Below the pieces are notes generated by a model. That model was not told the origin of the DNA. It worked only from the letters and a program-made list of their open reading frames with translations, and ran no database searches. A DNA stretch of 64,000 nt from Deinococcus alpinitundrae (GTDB lineage Bacteria > Deinococcota > Deinococci > Deinococcales > Deinococcaceae), in NCBI RefSeq assembly GCF_009982895.1, contig NZ_WXZL01000006.1, positions 62,001-126,000 on the forward strand. Reading direction: 5' to 3'. The number at the start of each line of letters is the position of its first letter. Positions within the stretch are counted from its first letter, which is position 1. This document shows, one piece after another, positions 31,591 to 45,052 of the stretch. A program made the position numbers and the translations under genes.

Positions 31591-31863
31591 ATGCTGCTCG
31601 ATCCTCAGCACCTCGTCATCGATCTGCGCCCCGACCCGCTGCGAACTGCCGAGCCGCTTTCGGCACTGCTGCCCAACCCCAGCCGCGCGGTGACCCTGGC
31701 CCAGATCGAGGAGGGCGAGCATCACCTGAGCGCCGCTGACGGCCCGCTCATCGTCGTCTGCGAGCGCGGCATTCGCAGCACGCTGGCCGCCCGCTTTCTG
31801 CGCGCCGACGGACTGGAGGCGGTGGCCCTCCCAGGCGGCGTCCCAGCCCTGCGGCGGTCATGA
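31591..31863 (+). CDS. Short rhodanese-like protein
   Basis: 90 residues with the rhodanese start HLVIDLRPDPL and the active-site loop IVVCERGIRSTLAARFLRAD containing the catalytic cysteine. It is shorter than the usual 100-110. TAAACT lies a few nucleotides before the ATG (leaderless). One base separates its stop codon from the start of the next gene. Role unknown beyond sulfur transfer by family. Confidence 0.85.
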   Translation: MLLDPQHLVIDLRPDPLRTAEPLSALLPNPSRAVTLAQIEEGEHHLSAADGPLIVVCERGIRSTLAARFLRADGLEAVALPGGVPALRRS

Positions 31864-31864
31864 G

Positions 31865-32335
31865 ATGAGCGGCCCCGCCATTCACGCCCTGCACGGCTTT
31901 CTGGGAAGCGGCAAAACCACGCTGGCCCGCCGCTTGGAAGCCGAGTTGCCCGCCATGCGGTTTTCCAGCGACGAGTGGATGGTCGCCCTCCACGGCCAGG
32001 ACCCGCCTGCCGCTGACTTCGCTGAATACCGCTCACGGATCGCTGGTCTGATGCAGCTTTACTGGACCCGCGCCCTGGCCCTGGGCTTGCCAGTCGTTCT
32101 GGACGAGGGGCTGTGGACTCGCCGCGAGCGCGGCGAACTGCGTGCTCAGGCGGATGCGCTCGGCGTGCCGCTCACGATCTATGCGTTGAACACCCCCGAG
32201 CCACTGGCCCGCGAGCGTATCCGGCAGCGCAACGCCGGGCCGGCCAGTCTCTCCATCGCCGAGAACACCTACGACCTGTTTCGCCCGCGCTTCGAGGCCC
32301 TGGAGCCGGACGAGACGCACGTTTCGGTGTTCTGA
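31865..32335 (+). CDS. P-loop ATPase/kinase-like protein
   Basis: 156 residues. The Walker A motif GFLGSGKTTLARRL is at about residues 11-24, and FSSDEWMVALHG plus VVLDEGLWTRRER resemble the lid and Walker B region of small AAA_33-type kinases. Such proteins phosphorylate nucleosides, sugars or antibiotics; the substrate is unknown. It follows the short rhodanese gene directly and probably shares its transcript. No separate ribosome binding site. Confidence 0.82.
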   Translation: MSGPAIHALHGFLGSGKTTLARRLEAELPAMRFSSDEWMVALHGQDPPAADFAEYRSRIAGLMQLYWTRALALGLPVVLDEGLWTRRERGELRAQADALGVPLTIYALNTPEPLARERIRQRNAGPASLSIAENTYDLFRPRFEALEPDETHVSVF

Positions 32336-32341
32336 GCGGGG

Positions 32342-32372
32342 GCAAAAAAAGCCCCAGCCACTTGGACTGGGG
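32342..32372. terminator. Bidirectional terminator between the ATPase gene and tRNA-fMet
   Basis: Stem CCCCAG (32352-32357) with CTGGGG (32367-32372). On the minus strand the hairpin is followed by a run of seven T (after GGC), giving a strong terminator for the tRNA; on the plus strand by TGTTTAT. Confidence 0.75.
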
Positions 32373-32377
32373 TGTTT

Positions 32378-32461
<84 letters not shown>

Positions 32462-32568
32462 AACTGCTTTCGCCCCGTTTTCCGGCGCTCAGGAATAGTA
32501 CTCCCCGGCTGCCAAAGTGTCAACTGTGATGGGAATCGCGGTGGCGCAAAGTGGGGTCAGGCCGGTCC

Positions 32569-32598
32569 TTGCTTCTTCGACCCCTGGCCCTGTATAGT
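32569..32598 (+). promoter_or_regulatory. Promoter of rpmI-rplT
   Basis: TTGCTT (32569-32574), 18-nt spacer, TATAGT (32593-32598). Transcription would start near 32605, giving a leader of about 110 nt. Confidence 0.65.
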
Positions 32599-32604
32599 TT
32601 CTTC

Positions 32605-32713
32605 TTGGCCGCAAGTGGGGCCGGGCATTAACAGCGCTTTTGGGCGCGGCCCGCCGACCCCCAGACGGCGACGCCCTGAACACAGGGTTGTCCGCCGGGC
32701 TTCAAGGAGAATC
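32605..32713 (+). promoter_or_regulatory. Possible L20 autoregulatory leader
   Basis: The leader is GC-rich and foldable. A strong hairpin (CGGCG...CCCTG at 32666-32678 with CAGGG...CGCCG at 32683-32697) ends just before the AAGGAGA ribosome binding site of rpmI. This position fits control by ribosomal protein L20, as known for rpmI-rplT in other bacteria; the L20-binding core itself was not identified. Confidence 0.4.
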
Positions 32714-32914
32714 ATGCCGAAAGTCAAGACCAAGAAAAGCGCCGTGCGGCGCATCAAGATCACTGCCACCGGCAAGGTGATGGCGTTCAAGAGCGGCAAG
32801 CGCCACCAGAACACCGGTAAGAGCGGCGACGAGATCAGCGGCAAGGGCAAGGGCTTTGTGCTGGCCAAGAGCGAATGGGCACGCATGAAAGCCGCGCTGC
32901 CTGGCGGGCGGTGA
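32714..32914 (+). CDS. rpmI: 50S ribosomal protein L35
   Basis: 66 residues, [20 protein letters not shown] at the start and the typical [13 protein letters not shown] middle. A normal-length basic L35. AAGGAGA lies 6 nt before the ATG. rplT follows after 5 bp. infC, usually the first gene of this operon, is not present here; the gene has its own promoter and leader. Confidence 0.97.
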   Translation: MPKVKTKKSAVRRIKITATGKVMAFKSGKRHQNTGKSGDEISGKGKGFVLAKSEWARMKAALPGGR

Positions 32915-32919
32915 GCTGA

Positions 32920-33291
<372 letters not shown>

Positions 33292-33315
33292 ACCGAGCCG
33301 AACTGAACGAGAAAG

Positions 33316-33340
33316 CCGCTCCCGAAATGGGGGCGGTTTT
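33316..33340 (+). terminator. Intrinsic terminator after rplT
   Basis: CCGCTCCC (33316-33323) pairs with GGGGGCGG (33329-33336), followed by TTTTGATTT. Confidence 0.8.
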
Positions 33341-33416
33341 GATTTGGCCCCATGAAGGTGCCGGTGATCGGCCCGCCGTCAGAACGCGGCAAGAGGCTGT
33401 TTCTTAGGGTAGGCGT

Positions 33417-33896
33417 ATGAAGCCCAGTTTCAGACCCGAGAAATTCCCCTCCCGAGTGATCGCCGTGGCAGTGTTGGCAACAGGAGTGGCGCTCAATGCT
33501 TCAGCGGCACAAAACCCGTACATCACCTTGCAGAATGTCTCGGCTTGCCTGGTCAAGCGTGCGGACGGCTACGCACCACGGTTGTCATTCAACATGCGGC
33601 CCAAGGAGAAGATGGAAACCGTGTCGCTGGTGGGCACCTTCGCGATCAACAATCAACCAGCGCTCAAGTCGTCGCCGTACATCCAGTTTGACGCCGAGGC
33701 GGAAGGGAACTACAAATACCCCGTCCGGCTGCTGCCCAAGTCAGCCCTCCTGGCTGCTCCCGGCGGTGACATTGTTACGCTCAACGTGATTGCCCGGATT
33801 TTGCCGTACAAGGACCGCGCCACCCTCAGCCTGGGTCAAGTGACCGAGGTGACGCTGCTGTCCACGAAGATGAGACTCGTCCGCTGCGCCGGGTAG
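33417..33896 (+). CDS. Secreted protein of unknown function
   Basis: 159 residues with an N-terminal signal peptide (RVIAVAVLATGVALNASA, cleavage near AQNPY). The mature domain has two cysteines, in VSACLVKRAD near the start and RLVRCAG at the end, likely forming a disulfide. Predicted mostly beta strand. No family recognised. A TAGGGT box lies 7 nt before the ATG (leaderless). It converges with ftsK, 21 bp away. Confidence 0.75.
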   Translation: MKPSFRPEKFPSRVIAVAVLATGVALNASAAQNPYITLQNVSACLVKRADGYAPRLSFNMRPKEKMETVSLVGTFAINNQPALKSSPYIQFDAEAEGNYKYPVRLLPKSALLAAPGGDIVTLNVIARILPYKDRATLSLGQVTEVTLLSTKMRLVRCAG

Positions 33897-33917
33897 TTCT
33901 GAGACAGCGGCCCAGGT

Positions 33918-36980
<3,063 letters not shown>

Positions 36981-37218
36981 GCTTTCAGTCTAGCGGCTGA
37001 CAAGAATTCCGATTGAATCCCGCACAACGTGGGCGTTCAATCTGGTGATAGCAGCTCAGAGAAGAGGGGTTTCGCGGCACATGCGTGCAGGCGGCGCTTT
37101 CCGGGACTGTGGGAATGGAGCGCCGTCGTTGGGGTGCTTCTGGCGCTGTGTGCCGGGCAACAGTCCGGGGACCGGCCCACACGTTGCCCTGTGCGCCCCA
37201 GTTGCTTCACACTGAGGC

Positions 37219-37635
37219 GTGGCCGAAGTCACCTCGGTTCCCTGGCTGGCCCTGCCGGACGCACTGGAAGTTCGGCTGTGGCAGCATGCCCGCCGCAGTG
37301 CGCCGCAGGAATGCGTGGGTGTGCTGGGCGGGTGGTCGGTGGGTGCAGGCTGGCATGCGCAGGCGCTTTATCCGCTGACCAACGTCGCCGCCGTCCCCGA
37401 GCGCGAGTACCTGGCCGACCCACTGGAGCTGCTGCGGGCGCTCAAGGTGATGCGGGCCGAATCCCTCGAACTCGTCGCCATCTATCACAGTCATCCGTCT
37501 GGCCCCGCCCAGTTCAGCCGCACCGACCGGGCCAGGGCCGCCTATGACGTGCCGTACCTGATTGCCGACCTCAGCGGCAGCGTGCTGAGCGCGTACCTGC
37601 TGCCGGAGGGCCGGATCTGCGGGCTGCGGCGGTGA
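37219..37635 (+). CDS. JAB1/MPN (M67) domain metallopeptidase-like protein
   Basis: 138 residues with a complete JAMM zinc motif: a glutamate in APQECVGVLGG and the HxH-x7-S-x2-D signature in YHSHPSGPAQFSRTD. Bacterial members remove ubiquitin-like sulfur carriers or act in cysteine and siderophore biosynthesis; no partner gene is adjacent, so the role is open. The start is a GTG at 37219; a CACACT box just upstream suggests a leaderless transcript. Confidence 0.88.
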   Translation: MAEVTSVPWLALPDALEVRLWQHARRSAPQECVGVLGGWSVGAGWHAQALYPLTNVAAVPEREYLADPLELLRALKVMRAESLELVAIYHSHPSGPAQFSRTDRARAAYDVPYLIADLSGSVLSAYLLPEGRICGLRR

Positions 37636-37693
37636 AGGGGGGAGGGGTCTTGAGAGCGGTGCGTCCCAGTGCGTTGTGCGTTGCGGTGGTTCT

Positions 37694-38716
37694 TCAGTGG
37701 CTGGCGGCCATCACGCCCAGCACCCGGCGCGCGCCGAGGTAGCGGGTGGCCCAGTAGCGGCTGCCCAGGTCGTCGAGGCCCACCCGGCCCGCAAACGAGT
37801 TGGCGTTGATGAAGGTGTTGCCCTCCACCACGATGCCGACGTGGGTGACCTTACCGCGCCCCTCGGTGTCGAAGAACACCAGGTCGCCGCTCTGCAACTC
37901 GCCTCGCTCCACCGGCACCCCGATTTGCGCCTGGTCGGCGCTGACACGCGGCAAGCTCAGGCCCAGCGGTGCGAACACCTGCAACACGAACCCGCTGCAA
38001 TCGGTGCCGCTGCGGTTTTTGCCCCCGTAGACGTACGGTACGCCCAGCAAGCTGCGGGCGTTGACCAGCCAGTCGCCCTGCGGCGCGTCGGCAAGCGGCG
38101 TGGTGACGATGCTGGCGGTGATCTGCACCGGGGCCGTCGGGGCCGTATCCACCGAACTGCTGGGGAGCGCGTCCGGCGTCATGACGGTGGCCGCCGTGAC
38201 CGTCGTGGTGGTGATGGCAGGTATCACGGTGATGCTGGAAACCGCGCTGCTGGCCATGGTGCTCCTGGCAGTGACGCTCTCGGGCCGGCTGACGCTGGCT
38301 GACGCCCCTACGGCTCCAGGCGTGCCCCGGACGACCAGCACCTGTCCTAGCTTCAGGTTCGGGCTGCTCAGGTTATTGAGGCTCAACAGCGCGTCCACGC
38401 TCAGACCGTTCTTGCGGGCAATCGAAAAAGCAGTATCGCCCTTGATGACGCTATACGTCGGGGGCGATACCATCAGCACCTGTCCTACGCTCAGATCGGG
38501 GCTGCTCAGATTGTTGAGGCTCAGCAGCGCGTCCACGCTGAGGTTGTACTTGTGGGCCAGACTGTAGGCCGTGTCCTTGGGCTGCACTGTGATGCTCGGC
38601 CCACTGAAGCCTGATCCTGACTGGGTGGTGGTCCCTGGGGTTCCAGCAGCTTGGGCGGTGGCGGCCAGGACCAGACTGGGGCAGAGCAGAAGCGCACAGA
38701 GTAAGGTTCGGAACAC
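37694..38716 (-). CDS. Secreted LysM-NlpC/P60 peptidoglycan hydrolase
   Basis: 340 residues. Signal peptide (RTLLCALLLCPSLVLAATAQA), two LysM domains at about 41-83 and 87-129 that bind peptidoglycan, a Thr/Ala/Val-rich linker, and a C-terminal NlpC/P60 domain with Cys240 in TDCSGFVLQVF and His292 in KVTHVGIVV; the third polar residue appears to be Asn304 in TFINANSF. It cleaves peptide stems in the cell wall. The start is the GTG at 38714-38716, with GAGGT upstream and directly ahead of the signal peptide; a longer GTG start at 38863 adds non-signal sequence. Confidence 0.9.
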   Translation of the reverse strand: MFRTLLCALLLCPSLVLAATAQAAGTPGTTTQSGSGFSGPSITVQPKDTAYSLAHKYNLSVDALLSLNNLSSPDLSVGQVLMVSPPTYSVIKGDTAFSIARKNGLSVDALLSLNNLSSPNLKLGQVLVVRGTPGAVGASASVSRPESVTARSTMASSAVSSITVIPAITTTTVTAATVMTPDALPSSSVDTAPTAPVQITASIVTTPLADAPQGDWLVNARSLLGVPYVYGGKNRSGTDCSGFVLQVFAPLGLSLPRVSADQAQIGVPVERGELQSGDLVFFDTEGRGKVTHVGIVVEGNTFINANSFAGRVGLDDLGSRYWATRYLGARRVLGVMAASH

Positions 38717-38994
38717 GAAGACCTCAGTTGGCTGGAGCTGCTCACGCGGGCCGGATGTACCAGGTGCGGCAGGCCGGAGCAGTTCAGCGTGGGGGTGCAG
38801 GGTGGCTTGAGACCAGGATTGGGATAGATGAACGTGCGGTGAAGCTTTGGCGCAGTGTAACACGATTCACGCTTGAATGTGAGACCCCCCTAAAGACGCC
38901 TTGGGGGTGGTGGGCGTGGGCCTGCAGCCGCCCTGCGATTTCGAGTTTGGAGGCCGCTCATGTTTCCAATCTGACGGAGGCGCACGGTGACAGC

Positions 38995-40392
38995 ATGTTT
39001 GCCGCCGCTCAGGCGTGGCGCACCAAGACTTTCCGGGCGCTGCGCCATGCCGATTACCGCCGCTACTGGTTCTCGCAACTGCTCAGCTTGGTCGGGTCGT
39101 GGATGCAGAGCACCGCCCAGTCGTACCTGGTGCTCGAACTGACCAATAACAATTCGGCAGCGCTCGGCTGGGTCACGGCGGCACAGTTCACGCCGAGCCT
39201 GCTGCTCTCGCTGTTTGCCGGGGCCATCGTGGACCGGGTGCCGCGCCGCCGGGTGCTGCTGGCAACCCAGCTCACCTTGCTGGCGACTGCGCTGATGCTG
39301 GCTGTGACCACCCACCTGGGGCGGGTCACATTGCCGCTGGTGCTGGTGTTGGCTGCCGTCAGCGGCGTCGCCAACGCCTTTGACATGCCTGCCCGCCAGA
39401 GCATGGTCGTGGACTTCGTGCCGAGGGGAGACGTGCCGAACGCGGTGGCGCTCAACAGCCTCTCGTTCAACGTCTCGCGCACGCTGGGGCAGGCGGTATT
39501 CGGCGGTGTGGCGGCGCTGGGTGTGGCGCTGTTTGCTGGACGCGGCTCCGTCGGCAGCGCAGGCGAAGTCAGCAGTTCGGTGGCGGGCCTGGCCTTTCCC
39601 TTTTACCTCAACGTCCTCTCGTTCGGTCTGGTAATCTACGTGCTGGCGACGCTGCCGTTTCCCGAGCGCGAGGTGGGCGGGCGGCGGGCCGTCGTGGACG
39701 ACATCAAGGAGGGCCTGCGCTACGTGCGCGCCACACCCGCCATTGCCGTCACGATGCTGCTGGTGGCGCTGCTGAGCCTCACCGCCATCAATTTCAACGT
39801 GATCATTCCCTACTTCGCCCGCGCCGTCTACCACCTCAGAGAAGGCGGCTTCGGAGCCATGAACGCGGCTTTCGGTGCAGGGGCGATGGTGGGCGCCCTG
39901 TGGCAGGCCTCGCAGCGCGACCCGGCCCGCAACCTGAGGCCCGGCGCGGTCATCCTGATCGTCAGCTTGGTGGCCTTCGCCCTGACGCCCTCGGCCTGGC
40001 TGGCGTCGTTGGTGCTGGCGTGCTGCGGCTTCGGCATGCTGACTTTTCTGATCAGCGCCAACAGCACCGTGCAACTCACCGTACCGGACGCCCTGCGGGG
40101 CCGGGTCATGAGTCTCTACTCGCTGGTGCTGGCCGGAATGGGGCCGCCGGGAGCCTTGCTGGTGAGTTACCTGATCGGCACCACGGGTCCGCTTGGACCG
40201 CGCGCGGGGCTAGGCGTGGTGGCCGTGCTGTCGGTGGTGGCGGTGGCGGCAGTGTGGCGCCGGCTGCCCAGGGGAGTGATTCGCAGCGAGACGGCTTTAG
40301 AGGTTGCCCAGGCGGTGCAGGGCGGCACGCTGGAGGCGGGCAAGCAGCCGATGCAAGCGCCGGTGATGGGAGAGAGTAAGGGAACGGACTGA
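38995..40392 (+). CDS. MFS transporter (MFS_3/EntS-like)
   Basis: 465 residues with twelve hydrophobic segments. The N-terminus FRALRHADYRRYWFSQLLSL with GSWMQSTAQSYLVLELT and the loop IVDRVPRRRVLLATQ are typical of the MFS_3 group, which includes enterobactin exporter EntS. The substrate is unknown. The ATG at 38995 is taken as the start; GACGGAGG lies 14 nt upstream, somewhat far. It is divergent from the NlpC/P60 gene across 278 bp that contain a minus-strand TACACT box near 38853-38860 and no other ORF. Confidence 0.88.
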   Translation: MFAAAQAWRTKTFRALRHADYRRYWFSQLLSLVGSWMQSTAQSYLVLELTNNNSAALGWVTAAQFTPSLLLSLFAGAIVDRVPRRRVLLATQLTLLATALMLAVTTHLGRVTLPLVLVLAAVSGVANAFDMPARQSMVVDFVPRGDVPNAVALNSLSFNVSRTLGQAVFGGVAALGVALFAGRGSVGSAGEVSSSVAGLAFPFYLNVLSFGLVIYVLATLPFPEREVGGRRAVVDDIKEGLRYVRATPAIAVTMLLVALLSLTAINFNVIIPYFARAVYHLREGGFGAMNAAFGAGAMVGALWQASQRDPARNLRPGAVILIVSLVAFALTPSAWLASLVLACCGFGMLTFLISANSTVQLTVPDALRGRVMSLYSLVLAGMGPPGALLVSYLIGTTGPLGPRAGLGVVAVLSVVAVAAVWRRLPRGVIRSETALEVAQAVQGGTLEAGKQPMQAPVMGESKGTD

Positions 40393-40428
40393 CGTGGGGC
40401 GTGCTGCTTGGGGTGGACCTGACCCATC

Positions 40429-40457
40429 TTGCCCCCCGGCTCCCAAAGGACTAAACT
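40429..40457 (+). promoter_or_regulatory. Promoter of the leu operon leader
   Basis: TTGCCC (40429-40434), 17-nt spacer, TAAACT (40452-40457). The predicted start of transcription coincides with the leader-peptide ATG 8 nt downstream of the -10 box. Confidence 0.75.
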
Positions 40458-40464
40458 GACGCTT

Positions 40465-40530
40465 ATGTTGACCGCCCGCCGAGCCGGAGACGCCTTCATT
40501 GGCGCGCTTCTTCTTCGCTGGGGGCGGTGA
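40465..40530 (+). CDS. leuL: Leucine-rich leader peptide of the leu operon
   Basis: 21 codons: it starts MLTARRAGDAFIGA, then three consecutive Leu codons CTT (40507-40515), and ends RWGR before TGA. CTT is a rare leucine codon in this GC-rich genome, making a run of three striking. The ATG is 7 nt after TAAACT with no ribosome binding site, so the peptide should be translated from a leaderless mRNA. It is followed by a pause hairpin and an intrinsic terminator, then leuC. This is the classic design of an amino acid attenuation leader. Confidence 0.8.
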   Translation: MLTARRAGDAFIGALLLRWGR

Positions 40531-40590
40531 GCGCAAGCCTTCGCGTTCACCTGACGGCCCCCGAATCCTGCGCGGTTCGGGGGCTTTGTT
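40520..40590 (+). promoter_or_regulatory. Leucine attenuator: pause/antiterminator hairpin and terminator
   Basis: GGTGAGCGC (40526-40534) pairs with GCGTTCACC (40543-40551). This stem can be extended by GGGGGC (40520-40525) pairing with GCCCCC (40557-40562), which makes the antiterminator. The competing terminator is GCCCCCGAA (40557-40565) with TTCGGGGGC (40576-40584), followed by TTTGTT. A ribosome stalled at the CTT codons would leave GGGGGC free; one at the stop codon would cover it. Confidence 0.75.
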
Positions 40591-40626
40591 GCGGTGCAGG
40601 GCGCTGAGCAGGAAGGAGGAAAGCCT

Positions 40627-41915
<1,289 letters not shown>

Positions 41916-41916
<1 letters not shown>

Positions 41917-43163
41917 TGGGCGACGCCAAGCGCCGCAAACAGCTCGGCCTGATGCCCACCGTGTATCCCTTTGAGGTGGAGCTGAACCGGAGCGGCACCC
42001 TGACGGAAGTCGTGATGCCCGAAGGCGAAGCGCAGCGCCAGCAGATCACCGCTACCCTGCGCCAGCTGCCCACCGGCCCGCAGTGGGACCAGTTCTACCG
42101 CACCGATTACGTCTCGGCGGGGCTGCCGGAAGAGCGCCTGATCACCCGCGAGGACGTGGAGAAGATTGCCGTGCCGCCGCGCCGCCGCATCGTGGGCGAG
42201 CTGGCGACCTGGCCCGCGGGCAACCACCAGACCGAGCCCGGCGAGCTGAAGGTGGAAGGTGCCGAGCACACCTGGCTGAGGCTGCGCAGCCAGCAGCATG
42301 CTTTCGAGAACCAGCCCTGGCAGCAGTTCCCGGAGCTGGAAAACACCGAGGAGTGGCTCGGTTACCTCTTTCAGCACCCGGCCCTGCAGTTGGAGGGCGA
42401 GGTCGAAGGCCGCTACAGCGCCGAGCAGACGGCAGACGGCCAGCTCAGCTGGACGCCGGAGCCGCCCGAGGAACAGCGCGCCGCCTTAGACAATCTGGCC
42501 CGCCGCTGGCACGGCGAGACGCCGGACGACTGGGCCGCCATTCACGCCGAGCGGCTGGGCGAGGAAGATGCGGCCTCGGTCAGCGTGCCGCAGGTTTTGC
42601 GTTCCACCTTTGAGCTGCGGCGGCCTTCACCGCTGCGCTCGTTTCTGTCGGCCCCCTTCGATTTGATCGGCGAGCTGGAAGTCTTCCCCGACGCGGCTGG
42701 GCAGGCGTACTCGCTGGACGCTCAGACCTGGCAGGACTACCCGGTCAGTGAGTCGGACGACGGTGAGGACTTCGGCGACTTCACCGATGTGGAGACCTTC
42801 AGCGCCACCGTCTGGGCAGGCGGACGCATGGAGTGGCCCGTGGAAGCGCTGGATGCAGACGCGGCCCAGCGCCTCACCGCTGATCTGCTGGCCTACACCG
42901 GCGCGGACGATGCGGCGGCCTGGGCCAGCTACACCGGGGGCGTGCTGACCTCCTTCTACGAACTCGAACCGGACACCGCCCTGCCGCACGTACAGGCCAT
43001 CAAGATCAGCGTGCCGAACGATCTGTACGAAGACGAGGAGGATAGCGATTCGTTCGAGGCCCAGGTCATTGAGGACGAGATCAGTTTTGACGGCGACACC
43101 TGGCATGACCTCTACGAAGACCTGCCTGATGAACTGACCACCGCGACGCAGGAGGAGAACTAA
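41916..43163 (+). CDS. Uncharacterised acidic protein between leuC and leuD
   Basis: 415 residues starting MGDAKRRKQLGLMPTVYPFE, a basic start motif seen in several unrelated proteins, followed by a strongly acidic protein rich in Glu, Asp and Trp (for example SESDDGEDFGDFTDVETF). No signal peptide, membrane segment or enzyme motif was seen, and I do not recognise a family. It overlaps leuC by one nucleotide (TGATG) and leuD by one (TAATG), so it is made together with the dehydratase subunits. Codon use is like its neighbours. An assembly or accessory role is possible but not shown. Confidence 0.85.
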
Positions 43164-43753
43164 TGCCCAGAGTCCACGTATTTGCCCGTGACCACATCAA
43201 CACCGACGAGATCATTCCGGCCCGCTACCTGACCACCGACATCGAATCCGAACTCGCCAAATTCGCCATGGAAGACTACGACAAGGACTTTGTCAACCGC
43301 GTCAAACCCGGCGACATCATGGTGACCGGGGCCGATTTCGGCTGCGGCTCCTCGCGTGAGCACGCAGTGTGGTGCCTGCGCGGGGCCGGGGTGAGCGTCA
43401 TCCTCGCACCCAACTTCGCCCGGATTTTTTACCGCAATGCCATCAACAACGGCTTTCTGGCGCTCGAATCCGAAGATGTGGTGGCGGCCTTCGAGGACGG
43501 CGACGAGGCCGAACTCGACATGGAGGCGGGCAAGATCACCAACCAGCGCACTGGCCAGAGCGTGACCTTTCAGCCGGTGCCGCAGTTCGCACTCGACGTG
43601 AAGGCGGCGGGCGGCTGGCTGGAATACATGCGTGATCACTCCAAGGCCGAACTGGAAGACGAGACGCTCAGCGCCGAGAGCACCGAGGCTGGGCACGGCC
43701 ACCCCGGCCATGACAGTGACGAGAACTTAGCGCCGGGCACCCAGCGTGCCTAA
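43163..43753 (+). CDS. leuD: 3-isopropylmalate dehydratase small subunit
   Basis: 196 residues. The swivelling small domain shows [31 protein letters not shown] and [14 protein letters not shown], all typical of LeuD. The C-terminal tail beyond about residue 165 is acidic and His/Gly-rich ([12 protein letters not shown]) and is longer than usual. Partner of LeuC. One nucleotide overlap with the preceding gene; leuB starts inside its end (8 nt overlap). Confidence 0.94.
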   Translation: MPRVHVFARDHINTDEIIPARYLTTDIESELAKFAMEDYDKDFVNRVKPGDIMVTGADFGCGSSREHAVWCLRGAGVSVILAPNFARIFYRNAINNGFLALESEDVVAAFEDGDEAELDMEAGKITNQRTGQSVTFQPVPQFALDVKAAGGWLEYMRDHSKAELEDETLSAESTEAGHGHPGHDSDENLAPGTQRA

Positions 43754-44783
43754 AGTCGTGGTGCTGCCCGGCGACGGTATCGGGCCGGAGATCTGTAAGA
43801 GCGCGGTGCAGGTGCTGCAAGCAGTCGCGCCGGATGTGGAGCTTGACTACCAGCTCCTCGGCGGCGGCGCCTATGACCAGACCGGCTCACCGTTTCCCGA
43901 CGCCACCCGCGAGGCAGTCATGAACTGCGACGCGGTGCTGCTCGGCACGGTGGGCGGCGCGCAGAACTCGCCCTGGAACAGCTTGCCGCGTCCGCTGCGC
44001 CCCGAGTCGGGCCTGCTGCAACTGCGCCAGGCGTTGGGCGTCTACGCCAATTTACGCCCGGTGAAGGTGATGCCGGGGTTAGAAAGCCTCTCGCCGCTGC
44101 GCGAGGACCTGGCCCGTCAGGTGGACGTGCTGATCGTGCGCGAACTGCTGGGCGGCGCGTACTTCGATCCCCGGCGTGCCATCGAGGGCGAGAGCGCCTA
44201 CAACACCATCGGCTACAGCAAGTCAGAAGTGGACCGGGTGGCCCGCGTGGCGTTCGATGCCGCCAGGGCGCGCAAGAAAGAAGTGACCAGCGTGGACAAG
44301 GCCAACGTGCTGGAGGTCTCGGAGCTGTGGCGCGGCGTGGTGCAGAACCTGCGCGACAGCGAGTACCCCGACATCTTGCTGGAGCACGAATACGTGGACT
44401 CGGTGGCGATGCTGCTGGTCAAGACGCCGGGCAGGTACGACGTGATCGTCACCGAGAATCTGTTCGGCGACATCCTCTCTGACCTCGCCGCCGTCATTCC
44501 CGGTTCGCTCGGCGTGATGCCCTCGGCCAGCCTGGGCGACGGCCCCGGCCTCTATGAGCCGATTCACGGCAGCGCCCCCGACATCGCCGGAAACGGCATC
44601 GCCAACCCCACCGGCACCATTCTCAGCGTCGCCATGCTGCTCAGGTACTCGCTGGGCCGAGGCGAAGAGGCCGGGCTCATCGAGGCCGCCGTGCAGGCCG
44701 CCCTGGAAAAAGTCCGCACACCGGACCTGGGTGGGCAGGCCACGACGCAGGAGCTGGGTCAGGCAGTGCTGGCGGGGCTGTAA
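43746..44783 (+). CDS. leuB: 3-isopropylmalate dehydrogenase
   Basis: 345 residues starting at a GTG (43746). Signatures are [12 protein letters not shown], the substrate-binding [22 protein letters not shown], and the NAD-binding [12 protein letters not shown] with [20 protein letters not shown]. It oxidatively decarboxylates 3-isopropylmalate in leucine synthesis. Last gene of the leader-leuC-unknown-leuD-leuB operon; a hairpin terminator follows. Confidence 0.95.
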   Translation: MPKVVVLPGDGIGPEICKSAVQVLQAVAPDVELDYQLLGGGAYDQTGSPFPDATREAVMNCDAVLLGTVGGAQNSPWNSLPRPLRPESGLLQLRQALGVYANLRPVKVMPGLESLSPLREDLARQVDVLIVRELLGGAYFDPRRAIEGESAYNTIGYSKSEVDRVARVAFDAARARKKEVTSVDKANVLEVSELWRGVVQNLRDSEYPDILLEHEYVDSVAMLLVKTPGRYDVIVTENLFGDILSDLAAVIPGSLGVMPSASLGDGPGLYEPIHGSAPDIAGNGIANPTGTILSVAMLLRYSLGRGEEAGLIEAAVQAALEKVRTPDLGGQATTQELGQAVLAGL

Positions 44784-44805
44784 GGTCGAAACGGCAGGAT
44801 GAACG

Positions 44806-44837
44806 ACAGGTCGCCCGGTGAGCTGGGCGGCCTGTTT
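44806..44837 (+). terminator. Terminator of the leu operon
   Basis: ACAGG-T-CGCCC (44806-44816) with GGGCG-G-CCTGT (44825-44835), followed by TT and CGTCGTTG. One internal mismatch. Confidence 0.65.
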
Positions 44838-44859
44838 CGTCGTTGTCCTCGTTCAGAAC

Positions 44860-45018
44860 TCAGGGCAGGCGGTCGGCCTGATGGCGGGCCAGGCGGGCTT
44901 GCTCCTCGGCGGCCCATGTTTTCGCTTTCAGATAGCGCACCAGCAAAGATACGAGGTAAACCGGCAAGGCGAAGGAGCCGATCAAGATCAGAAGCTCAGG
45001 CAATCCCAAATTCGGCAT
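44860..45018 (-). CDS. Small single-pass membrane protein
   Basis: 52 residues (ATG at 45018 to TGA at 44860). One hydrophobic segment (LPELLILIGSFALPVYLVSL) at about residues 6-27 is followed by a basic/amphipathic helix (VRYLKAKTWAAEEQARLARH). The N-terminus MPNLGLPELLILI recalls TatA-type proteins, but the FG hinge is absent, so it is not a true TatA. TAAACT lies 5 nt before the ATG on the minus strand (leaderless). Good G/C third-position use supports it as a real gene. Function unknown. Confidence 0.65.
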   Translation of the reverse strand: MPNLGLPELLILIGSFALPVYLVSLLVRYLKAKTWAAEEQARLARHQADRLP

Positions 45019-45052
45019 GCCTCAGTTTATCAGGCGTCGTCTCTGAAGGCCG

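Noticed and set aside
44860..45018. TatA identity for the small protein starting MPNLGLPELL
   Set aside because: The N-terminus is similar, but the Phe-Gly hinge and the following amphipathic pattern of TatA are missing.
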